DNA from: Candidatus Hydrogenedentota bacterium
Lineage (GTDB): Bacteria > Hydrogenedentota > Hydrogenedentia > Hydrogenedentales > JAJRTN01
Assembly (NCBI GenBank): GCA_024278275.1
Contig: JAJRTN010000002.1
Location: 1-64,000, forward strand
Reading direction: 5' to 3'
Length of the DNA: 64,000 nucleotides
Below are positions 25,383 to 33,589 of the stretch, in pieces; positions within the stretch are counted from its first letter, which is position 1, and each line of letters starts with the position of its first letter. Under the pieces are notes generated by a model. That model was not told where the DNA came from, made no database searches, and saw only the letters and a list, made by a program, of their open reading frames with translations. A program made the position numbers and the translations under genes.

Positions 25383-28300
25383 CTCGGGCTGTCCTCCTCC
25401 GCGCCGCCGGGATGCCCCGGACGGATGCCTTGTAGCAGGCTGATCAGATCTTCCGGTTTGAAGGGCTTCAGCAGATAGCCGTCGGCGCTGCATTCTTTCA
25501 CCTTGGCCAGGTTTTTCTCGATGGTTTTGGCTGTGACCAGGTAGACCCGTATTCCCGCCAGGGACACGTCCTTCTTAATGCGCCGGCATGTTTCGAAACC
25601 GTCCAAACCGGGCATGGCGATGTCGAGGAGCACAAGCCAGTACGCCCCACGGGCCACTTCTTCCAGCGCTTCCTCGCCACTGGAGCAAGTCACCGTTTCG
25701 TAGCCCTCCGTATTCAGGCAACGCGCGATGAAACGGACGATTTCCTCGTCGTCATCAACGCAGAGCACCTTCGAGCCGAGTTGCTCACCCGCGGGAACAC
25801 CCTTGCTCAGGGCGTAATGGATGCCGCTCAACAAGGTGCTTTTCCGGAACGAACGTTTCACCCGGCCCGACACATAAGGGCGATAGCGCTCAAAAAGGGC
25901 GTCGTCGCTCGTGAGCAGCACAATGGGGGCCTGCACGGGCGTGAGACCGCCCTCCGCGCTGAAACCGGAGGCCGTCCTGAGCATGTCCTCCACCAGCACG
26001 TGCCCGAGAGGCCCCGCCTCCGTGTCGAGGAGGATGCAATCGGGACTGTAGCGCTGGGCCAGATCCACGGCCACGGAAGGATAGGCGGCGTGGATAACGT
26101 CCATGCCCTCGCTGATCAGCAAGCTCCGAATCTGTGCGCTCAGGGCGCGATCCTGGGTGATCACTTCGATCAGCAGATGAGTTTCGGTCGGCAGGGGAAG
26201 CAACGCACCCGCATCGCCCCGCGAGCGTTTCCGGGCCATGCTCAGGGGTAGGGTGAAGCGGAAAGTGGTTTCTCCGGGTTCCTCCGGCGTCTGTTCCCGG
26301 CTCTGGACGGTAATGCGGCTTCCATGGAGGCGCATGATGTCCTGGGAAATGGCCAGGCCGATGCCCGTGCCGCCATATTTCCGGGTGGAGGAGCCGTCGT
26401 ATTGATAGAATCGTGTGAAGATCTTGTCCTGGGCCTCGGCGGGAATGCCAATGCCATTGTCGGTGACGCGAACCTCCACGTCCTCCTCACCCACGTCGAT
26501 ATCAATGCGAACAAAACCGCCCGGCTGATTGAACTTCACGGCATTGGAAAGCAGGTTGTTGAATACCTGCCCCACCTTTCCCTTGTCACCCTCCACGTAC
26601 ACGGGATCTTCCGGGGCCACAAGGTCAAGGCGGATGTTGCGGCTGTCGGCCACGGGCTGCACGATCTGGAGGCTCATGCGGGCACAATCGCTAATGTCGT
26701 AGGTGTCAAAGACCAATTCCTCCGCGCCGCGATGAAGCCTGGAGAAGTCGAGCAGATTCTCAATCAGGGTGACGAGCTTCTCGATGTTGCGCAGGCTGAT
26801 CTGGAGAAACTCCTCCTGTACGTCGTTGATGACACCGGCCTTCCCGTTGAGAATCATATCGGTGTAACCCATCACCGCGACCAACGGCGTGCGCAATTCA
26901 TGGGACACGTTGGACAGGAGATTGGTCTTCATTTCGTCGAGGGTTTTCAACTCCTCGATGGCGGCATGCAGCTTCTCCCGCGCTTGTGTCACTTCCTCGA
27001 GGGAAGCCTGGAGATTCTCCAGCAACCGGGCGTTGCGAATGGCCACGGCCACGTGGGGCGTAAGCTGCTCAAGCACCTCGGCGTCATGGCGGGTGAAGCC
27101 CCCGGGCATGCGGGATCCCACATTGAGGGTCCCGATGATCTTGTCCGCCGCGTAAAGGGGCGCGCACAGGCAACTGCGAATGTCCCCGGGGAACTGGCCG
27201 GCGAAGGACGAACCGTTCTTGTGAAGGTCCGTCACCAACAGGGCCTTCTCCTCGCGGGCCACCCATTCGGCGCAATGATTCGGGCCGGAAGACGGCGCCG
27301 CCCCCCGGTCGGGCCAGAGTTGATGGGTCAGGAAACCGGACGTACCTTCGGCGGCCAACGCCACGGACGCATAATCAAAAGTGATCAGTTTGCGGACTTC
27401 GACGGCAATGCTTTCGTACACACGGCCCGCCTCGAGGCTTGAGTTGATGGCATTGGCAATCTGATTGATTACCTCGATACGCTCGGACCGTTCCCGCGCT
27501 TCGTGTTCCAGCCGAAGACTCCGGGTCACATCCCGAAACGTGCCTTCCATGCCCATGAAGCCGCCTTCATCATCGAAAACACGGTTGGCCGTGAGTTCGA
27601 CACAGATAGAGCGCCCCCGTCGTGTTTTGACCCAGGCGCGAACCCGCTCGGCGAAGCGGTGTTCTTCCAGGTCGCGCATGAAGCGCCGGTATTCCGGACC
27701 TTCCACAAAAAGATCGTGCAGGGACACGCCGTGGGCGTCGGCGGGAGACGGAAACCCGAGTATGCGGGCGCCGGCGGGATTGAGGAGCGCGATTCGTCCG
27801 GAAGGGTCGGTCTGGTAAATGCCGTCGCGCATGGAGTTAATGACACTTCGGTATTTTTCCTCCGACTCCTCCAGGCGGGAGATGTTCTGGCGGAGCGCCG
27901 TGGCCATGCGGTTAAACGAATTGGCCAGCCCCTCGATCTCGTCGCCCGTGTCGATCTTGAGCTTCAGCTCGAGGTCGCCTTGCCGGATAATCTGGGCGCC
28001 TTCGTTGAGCAGGGACACGGGACGGATGATATTGTTGTTGACGAAGCGGTAGGCGATAACGCAGAAGGACCCGATGATAAGCGCCGACAAAGCGATGATG
28101 ACCAAGGCGCCCAGGTCCACCTTGGCATACACATCGGAGGTGGGACGGTAGACCAGTACATAGAGGTCGCTCCCGGGCATAAGGCGGTGATAGGCCATAA
28201 GCGCCGAGAGGACGGTCCCATGGGTGCTGTAGCGTCCCATGGCAAACTCGTCGAAGTCCCGCTCCGGATACTTGCGTATCCGCGCGATGAGCCGGGGGTC

Positions 28301-29059
28301 GGGTGCCGCGTAAACCGGCTGGAAACGGTCCCCGCCTGCCGGGCCGGCGTGGACCACGAACTCGCGGTCCTCTCCCACATAGACAATCTCACGGGAATTG
28401 ACATGCCCCCGTGACGGCCCTTCGCCCAGGGCGAACCGCAGGATATCTTCCAGTCCCTGGCGTTCTTCGAGAAAACCCAGGATCTCACCCGTGCCCGGAT
28501 CCGTGACGGGCGCCACGATACTGGCCGCGTAACGCTGTTCGTCGGCAAAATAGTCAAAATCCGTGAAGCGCAGTCCGGGCGGGGTTTTCGCCCATTCCGG
28601 GTGGCCGGGAAGATCCACGGTCCCGGAGAGACTGCTGCCAAGGAAGGCGCCGTCACGGTCATAGAGGTTGTAAACGGCGCCGATATCCCCGGAATACCGC
28701 GCCTGGTGGCCCAGAAAACGCCGCGCCTGCCCGAGTGCAAGGGCCCGCTTGCCCGGCTCCGCCGTCAACGCCGACAGCAGGTACGGCGAAAGAGAGGTTT
28801 GCGCCGTGAGCCGCAGGCGGCTGTCCATGGCCAGTCCCACCCCTTCGGCGGTCTGCCGGGCCGTGGTGGAAAGGGTCTGTATAATAGCAATGCGCTGGGC
28901 CTGGCGGGCCAGGAAATAGCCGATCAGGGCAAGAATAAGCGGGGTAACGCCAACCCACAAAATTGACGTCAGAAACTTGCGTTCTATCCCGCCCCGGGCC
29001 TGTTTCCGCTTGAGCATGGCATTCCACACCGACGTGAGAGAAGAAAAGAGGGGGATCAC
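25379..29059 (-). CDS. hybrid sensor histidine kinase (HAMP-PAS-GAF-HisKA-HATPase-REC-REC)
   Basis: A 1226-residue membrane sensor. Order read from sequence: first membrane helix (about 30-50), a large periplasmic sensor region, second helix (about 318-340), HAMP, PAS (from about 400), GAF (from about 530), dimerisation domain with SNVSHELRTPL (about 720), ATPase with NNLLSNAVKF and GGTGIGLAI, a first receiver-like domain (CILLDTE, about 960-1090) and a second receiver KVLCVDDDEE...LVLLDIAMPG ending with a KPFK motif. The first receiver lacks the usual acidic pair, so it may be inactive. The GTG at 29059 is the outermost start; ATG 29017 is an alternative. It lies 40 bp after the response-regulator gene and its stop overlaps the first ABC gene. 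Confidence 0.85.
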   Translation of the reverse strand: MIPLFSSLTSVWNAMLKRKQARGGIERKFLTSILWVGVTPLILALIGYFLARQAQRIAIIQTLSTTARQTAEGVGLAMDSRLRLTAQTSLSPYLLSALTAEPGKRALALGQARRFLGHQARYSGDIGAVYNLYDRDGAFLGSSLSGTVDLPGHPEWAKTPPGLRFTDFDYFADEQRYAASIVAPVTDPGTGEILGFLEERQGLEDILRFALGEGPSRGHVNSREIVYVGEDREFVVHAGPAGGDRFQPVYAAPDPRLIARIRKYPERDFDEFAMGRYSTHGTVLSALMAYHRLMPGSDLYVLVYRPTSDVYAKVDLGALVIIALSALIIGSFCVIAYRFVNNNIIRPVSLLNEGAQIIRQGDLELKLKIDTGDEIEGLANSFNRMATALRQNISRLEESEEKYRSVINSMRDGIYQTDPSGRIALLNPAGARILGFPSPADAHGVSLHDLFVEGPEYRRFMRDLEEHRFAERVRAWVKTRRGRSICVELTANRVFDDEGGFMGMEGTFRDVTRSLRLEHEARERSERIEVINQIANAINSSLEAGRVYESIAVEVRKLITFDYASVALAAEGTSGFLTHQLWPDRGAAPSSGPNHCAEWVAREEKALLVTDLHKNGSSFAGQFPGDIRSCLCAPLYAADKIIGTLNVGSRMPGGFTRHDAEVLEQLTPHVAVAIRNARLLENLQASLEEVTQAREKLHAAIEELKTLDEMKTNLLSNVSHELRTPLVAVMGYTDMILNGKAGVINDVQEEFLQISLRNIEKLVTLIENLLDFSRLHRGAEELVFDTYDISDCARMSLQIVQPVADSRNIRLDLVAPEDPVYVEGDKGKVGQVFNNLLSNAVKFNQPGGFVRIDIDVGEEDVEVRVTDNGIGIPAEAQDKIFTRFYQYDGSSTRKYGGTGIGLAISQDIMRLHGSRITVQSREQTPEEPGETTFRFTLPLSMARKRSRGDAGALLPLPTETHLLIEVITQDRALSAQIRSLLISEGMDVIHAAYPSVAVDLAQRYSPDCILLDTEAGPLGHVLVEDMLRTASGFSAEGGLTPVQAPIVLLTSDDALFERYRPYVSGRVKRSFRKSTLLSGIHYALSKGVPAGEQLGSKVLCVDDDEEIVRFIARCLNTEGYETVTCSSGEEALEEVARGAYWLVLLDIAMPGLDGFETCRRIKKDVSLAGIRVYLVTAKTIEKNLAKVKECSADGYLLKPFKPEDLISLLQGIRPGHPGGAEEDSPR

Positions 29060-29099
29060 GGCACGCGCCGGACCCTGCCCCTCCGCGGCTGACGTCCGG

Positions 29100-29684
29100 T
29101 TAGTCTACCACGCGGCCACGGCCGATTAACTCGCGAACTTTTTCCAACAGCCCGTCCACTTTGAAAGGCTTGGGAAGGTACTCATCGGCACCACAGGCAA
29201 AAATCCGCTCGATGTCACGCTCCTTGGTGAGACAGGTCACGGCCATGATGGGGATGCTGCGGGTCGTCTCATTGTTACGGAGCGCTTTGCACACCTCGAA
29301 TCCGTTGATCTCGGGCATGAGGAAATCCAGGAGGATCAGGTCAGGCGTCATTTGGGCCGCCTTCAGCCCCACCTCGGTGGCATTACTCACCTTGATGAGC
29401 TCAAAACCCTCGTCGATCAGGATCTTCTCCATGAGCATAAGGGCATCGGGGTCATCGTCAACGACCATCACCCGCTTTTTGCTGGGGCCCTTGTCACGGG
29501 GGAACATGTCGTACTTCTCGCGAAACGCGTCCAGGTCACCTTCGAGAATTCGGTAGTGACCGCCCGGGGTTCGCGAGGCCTTGATCAGCCCCTGTTTGAT
29601 CCAGTTCTTGATGCTGTGATGGGTAACATGGCAGATCTTGGCTGCCTCGAAGGTGGTGTAAGCTTTTTGCTCTCGGTCGCTCAC
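29100..29684 (-). CDS. response regulator with N-terminal MerR/excisionase-type HTH
   Basis: A 194-residue protein from GTG 29684 (GGGAGGAG upstream); an ATG at 29726 would add 14 residues. YTTFEAAKICHVTHHSIKNW followed by GHYRI is a MerR/excisionase-type DNA-binding domain. It precedes a CheY-like receiver with VMVVDDDPDA, phospho-acceptor LILLDFLMP, and lysine in PKPFK. This order is the reverse of most response regulators, where the receiver is N-terminal. The hybrid kinase gene follows 40 bp downstream and is the presumed phosphodonor; the ABC pair beyond it may be its target. A strong promoter lies upstream. Confidence 0.85.
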   Translation of the reverse strand: MSDREQKAYTTFEAAKICHVTHHSIKNWIKQGLIKASRTPGGHYRILEGDLDAFREKYDMFPRDKGPSKKRVMVVDDDPDALMLMEKILIDEGFELIKVSNATEVGLKAAQMTPDLILLDFLMPEINGFEVCKALRNNETTRSIPIMAVTCLTKERDIERIFACGADEYLPKPFKVDGLLEKVRELIGRGRVVD

Positions 29685-29811
29685 CGGACGCGCTCCTCCC
29701 TTGTCAAGTGTCCCGCCAAAATACATTGAGAATACCTTGAATCCAAATGGACACGAGACACCCAGGTTAGGGAATGTAACAGATTTCTCAGTTTACTCAA
29801 GATTCTAAGTG

Positions 29812-29841
29812 ATTATACCGCGCTATTTGAAACCTTGTCAA
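29812..29841 (-). promoter_or_regulatory. promoter of the response regulator - kinase - ABC operon
   Basis: On the minus strand a perfect TTGACA (29841-29836) and a perfect TATAAT (29817-29812) are 18 bp apart. Transcription would start near 29805, giving a leader of about 120 nt to GTG 29684. The rest of the gap 29685-30227 is AT-rich near this promoter, carries the pdxJ promoter at its right end, and shows no gene. Confidence 0.75.
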
Positions 29842-30107
29842 CTTCTTTCAGGCAAAAATCGCCCTTTTCGCCTTTCCCGCAAAAAACACTCCTGCTTCCA
29901 GGGGCAAGCGATCACGCCCTGAATCCGTTTTCAAACACAAGGCCAACCCTTCCCATGACCCCGCTCCCACGCACGCCCGCATGGGGCCCCACTTCTCGGA
30001 AGCATACTTCACCTCGTGGAAGAAATACAACTTTATGAAGATACGGTGTGGCCCTCCCATGGCCTCCCGCGGGTGCGGAAATGAATCCGGGAATAGTGCC
30101 AGGTCCG

Positions 30108-30136
30108 TTGCCGGCTTTTTCCCGGGTGCGTATAAT
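30108..30136 (+). promoter_or_regulatory. promoter of pdxJ
   Basis: TTGCCG (30108-30113), a 17-bp spacer and a perfect TATAAT (30131-30136). Expected start near 30143, leader about 85 nt. Confidence 0.65.
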
Positions 30137-30227
30137 ACACAGATGAAAGGCGCAGGGTTTCGATCGTATCGGCGTGGGCGCCCGTACTCGTGCCACGGCT
30201 CCGCCCTTTCCCCGAAAGGAGATTGAC

Positions 30228-30947
30228 ATGATCAAACTTGGTGTGAATGTTGACCACGTGGCCACCCTGCGCGAGGCACGAAAAGGCGTCGAGCCGGACG
30301 TGGTCGAAGCGGCGTTGGTGGCCCAACGGGCCGGTGCTCACCAGATTACCGCCCACCTGCGCCAGGATCGCCGTCACATGCAGGACCGCGACATCCACGC
30401 CCTCACGGAAGCGCTGGATATTCACCTGAACCTTGAAATGGCCGCGGTGAAGGAAATCATCGGCATCGCCCACCAGGTCAAGCCCTACACGGTCTGTCTC
30501 GTGCCCGAGAAACGGCAGGAGGTTACCACTGAGGGCGGGCTTGACGTGGCGGGACAGCGGGACTACCTCACCGACGTGGTGGCGGGCATGCACGATCACG
30601 ACATCCGGGTGAGTCTGTTTATTGATCCCGACGCTGCACAGGTAACCGCCAGCGCCGCCACCGGCGCGGATGCCGTGGAACTGCACACGGGGGCGTACGC
30701 CAATGCCGGGGGCGCGGCCGTGGGCGAAGAACTGGCGCGCCTCGAGCGGGCAAGTGCCCTCGTGCGCGAAGCGGGCCTGGCCCTGCACGCCGGTCATGGG
30801 TTGACCGTGGGAAACCTGGCACCGGTTGTACGCATCCCGGGGCTGCGGGAAGTAAACATCGGCCACAGCATTATCGCCCGCGCGATCTTCATCGGGCTGG
30901 AGGCCGCCGTGGGAGAAATCCTGGAGGCGCTGAAGGCCGGGGAGTAA
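30228..30947 (+). CDS. pdxJ: pyridoxine 5'-phosphate synthase
   Basis: A 239-residue PdxJ, the enzyme that joins 1-deoxy-D-xylulose 5-phosphate and 3-amino-2-oxopropyl phosphate in the DXP-dependent vitamin B6 route. IKLGVNVDHVATLREARKG is the diagnostic N-terminus, and the barrel continues with LNLEMAAVKEI, CLVPEKRQEVTTEGG with its conserved glutamate region, ADAVELHTGAYA and GHGLTVGNL. The ATG at 30228 is preceded by AAAGGAGATTGAC; the upstream in-frame ATG at 30174 lacks a site. Length is normal for the family. It is a single-gene unit with its own promoter and converges on the porin gene. Confidence 0.96.
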   Translation: MIKLGVNVDHVATLREARKGVEPDVVEAALVAQRAGAHQITAHLRQDRRHMQDRDIHALTEALDIHLNLEMAAVKEIIGIAHQVKPYTVCLVPEKRQEVTTEGGLDVAGQRDYLTDVVAGMHDHDIRVSLFIDPDAAQVTASAATGADAVELHTGAYANAGGAAVGEELARLERASALVREAGLALHAGHGLTVGNLAPVVRIPGLREVNIGHSIIARAIFIGLEAAVGEILEALKAGE

Positions 30948-31000
30948 GGCGCTCAACCAACCTCCCGATGGGGGCTCCTGTCGCGGTCTCCCGGGATCAG

Positions 31001-32401
31001 TCAAAAAGACGCCCGCACGTTCGCGTAAATGTTTGAGTCGTCCTCGAATTGACCGAAGAAGGTGTGTTGCGCGATTCCCAGGAAGATATTCGCGCCGCCC
31101 TCCACGATCCAGGTGTCGTTCACCTTGTAGGCTGCCTTTGGCCGCAGATACCCGTCGCCATCGGAGGGGCTGTAAAAGACAAAGAATGACAGGGTCAGAT
31201 CCTGGTTCATGAGCAGTTTCGTGAGGCGTACCGTAAAAACATGACGGTTTCTGTCGCGGGCATCGACGAAGAAGGGTAAGGTGTCGCGATAATCGTCGTA
31301 GTCCATCATGTGCTCAAGGTAGTACTGAAAACCGCCGGTGAACTCCCTGGCCAACTCCTGTTCGTAACCGATGAGCAGGCGGATCTCGCTGTTGTTGATG
31401 AAGGGATTGCCGCCGCCCCGGTCCTGGCGCGAGTCGTAGTACCCCGCCTCGATATTGCCGATACCCTTGCCCACCGTGCCGCGCAGGCTCGCACCGTACA
31501 CGTTCAGCTTCGGAAAAGTGGCCTGCATGGGAAGGAGACGCTGACCGCCGGGGCTTTTCCAGTAGCCGGAATAGGCATAGAGTGCGAACTCGTAGGCGCC
31601 GATGTTGCGGTAGAGGCGCAGGGCGAACTCGTCATCCTGAAACCAGGTGCTGGGCGCGTCGAAATCGGCCTGCTCATCCCGGCCCGACGTGCGGCCTTTC
31701 ATGGGGTTGTAGAAACTGATGCGCTCGCCCGTGATGAAGCGATCATGGTCGAATTGGGGGGTGTAGACGAAGTTTACGTTGACCCAATCCGTGAACAGCC
31801 CCACGCGAAGGGCGTCCGACGGGGCTTTCAGGTATTCCTCGTCCCGGCCGGCGAGAAACGATTGCCAGTCTTTCGGAAACATGTCGTTGATGAAAATGAG
31901 GTCGCCCGTGCCCCAGGTCAGAACTTGCCGGCCCATGCGCAGGTCCAGGTTGTCCAGGGGGGACCAGGTGAGCCGCAACCGGCGCAGGTCGAAATCGGCC
32001 TGCTCCAGGACGCCATCAAGCATAAAATCGGCCCGAAGGCCCACCTCGACCGGTCCCCAATCCCGGATGGTCTCCAACTGCAAGCGCGATTCCGCCAGCG
32101 GCGTGTCCTTCGACTGGGCCGGGTCGGACTGGGTGCGCACCCCGGCGCGGGTTTCCCAGAATCCGTGCAGCCCGAGGCGTTCCCTCATCCCTTCGGAGGG
32201 TGGCTTCTTCGCGGAATCGTCGACGATTGTGTCGTCCCCCAGCCCGGCGGGCAGGGCCGGTTCTGCCGTGCCCCCCAGCCCGGCGGGCAGGGAAGGTTCT
32301 TCGCCGCCCAACCCGGCGGGCAGGGCGGGCTCCTCCGCCCATGCGCCCGCAACGATGAGGACCATGGCGAGTACTGTTGTGAAAAATGCTGATCGAAACA
32401 T
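31001..32401 (-). CDS. DUF1302-like outer-membrane beta-barrel protein with N-terminal LPAGLG repeats
   Basis: A 466-residue outer-membrane protein. The ATG at 32401 follows AAAAAGGAACTTCC. A signal peptide ending in GAWA is followed by three copies of EPxLPAGLGG (about residues 23-57), then a barrel with many alternating aromatic strands and a C-terminal phenylalanine (NVRASF), the assembly signal for BamA. RLRLTWSPLDNLDLRMGRQV and GTGDLIFINDMFPKDW resemble DUF1302/alginate-export-like porins. It is the last gene of the ArsR-RND-LolA-porin cassette, separated from the LolA-like gene by 380 bp containing a repeat A element. A role as the outer-membrane end of a lipid or hydrophobic-compound export path is inferred from the neighbours. 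Confidence 0.75.
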   Translation of the reverse strand: MFRSAFFTTVLAMVLIVAGAWAEEPALPAGLGGEEPSLPAGLGGTAEPALPAGLGDDTIVDDSAKKPPSEGMRERLGLHGFWETRAGVRTQSDPAQSKDTPLAESRLQLETIRDWGPVEVGLRADFMLDGVLEQADFDLRRLRLTWSPLDNLDLRMGRQVLTWGTGDLIFINDMFPKDWQSFLAGRDEEYLKAPSDALRVGLFTDWVNVNFVYTPQFDHDRFITGERISFYNPMKGRTSGRDEQADFDAPSTWFQDDEFALRLYRNIGAYEFALYAYSGYWKSPGGQRLLPMQATFPKLNVYGASLRGTVGKGIGNIEAGYYDSRQDRGGGNPFINNSEIRLLIGYEQELAREFTGGFQYYLEHMMDYDDYRDTLPFFVDARDRNRHVFTVRLTKLLMNQDLTLSFFVFYSPSDGDGYLRPKAAYKVNDTWIVEGGANIFLGIAQHTFFGQFEDDSNIYANVRASF

Positions 32402-32469
32402 GGAAGTTCCTTTTTGCTGATAAGATCAACAAGCGCGTAAAGTGTGCCCTGGCGCGTCCTTGTTCCTCA

Positions 32470-32640
32470 TTATGTGGCACGGCGCCCCCGGCTGTGGGAT
32501 CCGTAGGATCTCATCCCAAGGTCACAGCGATGCCAAGGTCCCACAGATGGAAGCAGACATTACCACGACCTACAAGGTGAAGGATTAAACTCAATTGGAG
32601 TCCTGCGGACTCCACAGCCGGGGGCGGCTGTGCCACATAA
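32470..32640. repeat. repeat family A, paired inverted element 2
   Basis: TTATGTGGCAC...CCCCGGCTGTGG at the left and CCACAGCCGGGGGCGGCTGT...GCCACATAA at the right are inverted copies about 170 bp apart, matching element 1 (17575-17752) in size and ends. The inner sequence differs. It fills much of the gap 32402-32781 between two genes of one cassette; no gene is seen there. Confidence 0.75.
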
Positions 32641-32781
32641 GAATAGAGCCTCCGGCTCCGGGTATTCGAGCACCCCGACTTTTGCCGGTTCCGTCTTTGT
32701 TCTCGTTCGCACGTGGTGGCACGTTTGGCCTGGTGCGCTGAAGCACACCCTGATACGGGCCGAAGAGCCACTCACATTCTT

Positions 32782-33573
32782 CTACTCCAGATACTTCCTG
32801 GGGGCCTTCCGCAGGTAGCGTTCCGTGAAGATCGCTTCGGGCAGCCCGACATCATAGCTCACCGAGGCGTATTCCAACACGGTTTCGCTGCCGCTGTTCA
32901 GGTCTTTCATGCGCGATTTGGTGACGGTTTTGTGCCCCTGGATATCCTCCACCTTCAGCGCCTCGGAAACACGATAGACCGTTCCGTTTTTTTCGTACTC
33001 CACCTTCACGGGGATGAAGGTCGCCTTGTGAATGTACATGGTGTAGGAGTCGAACTCCACCGCGGAAGGGTCCTTCGGCGTGTTTTTCAAGACGTAGTAG
33101 TTGTTCGTCGTATCGACCAATTCATGGGTGTCTTCATCGAGCCCGCGGCCGGACACGTCTTCGTAAAAGAAATCGGAACCCACGAAACTGGTGCGTTCGT
33201 CGGAAGCCGCGATGCGCTTCACCACGTCCAGGGCGGGCAGATAGAGCCACCGGTCGTCGTCGCCGCCCACGTGCTTCCACACCATGAAGACCATCTCGCG
33301 CACATCGGCCGGACGGTGGAAGTAGACGTAGAACTTCTGCTCCTCGTCCCTGGTGTCCGTGTTGAGACGAAGGATGGTGAACTCCCGCGTCCGCGTTCGC
33401 CCCTGGCTGTCGGTGATGGTCATCTTCACGCGGGCGCGGCCGTCCTTGCCCTGGTAGTAAACGGCATGGTTCGTCTTCTTCACGATTTCGCCGACGGAAA
33501 GGTCCTGGGCGAAAACGGGCGCGGTCCACAGCGCCGCGATAGCTATCAGAAGTCCAACAAGGCTTGTCTTCAT
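32782..33573 (-). CDS. outer-membrane lipoprotein-sorting (LolA-like, COG2834-type) protein
   Basis: A 263-residue periplasmic protein with signal peptide MKTSLVGLLIAIAALWTAPVFA. The ATG at 33573 follows GGAGGATCACCTC. The body, from IVKKTNHAVYYQGKDGRARV through REMVFMVWKHVGGDDDRWLYL to RMKDLNSGSETVLEY, matches the LolA/LppX-fold proteins that accompany RND/MMPL exporters. Such proteins shuttle hydrophobic molecules across the periplasm. The RND gene ends 16 bp upstream, so they are co-transcribed. The cargo is unknown. It differs from LolA proper in size (about 200 residues in LolA) and in the conserved DRW/L segment. Confidence 0.85.
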   Translation of the reverse strand: MKTSLVGLLIAIAALWTAPVFAQDLSVGEIVKKTNHAVYYQGKDGRARVKMTITDSQGRTRTREFTILRLNTDTRDEEQKFYVYFHRPADVREMVFMVWKHVGGDDDRWLYLPALDVVKRIAASDERTSFVGSDFFYEDVSGRGLDEDTHELVDTTNNYYVLKNTPKDPSAVEFDSYTMYIHKATFIPVKVEYEKNGTVYRVSEALKVEDIQGHKTVTKSRMKDLNSGSETVLEYASVSYDVGLPEAIFTERYLRKAPRKYLE

Positions 33574-33589
33574 GAGGTGATCCTCCAGG

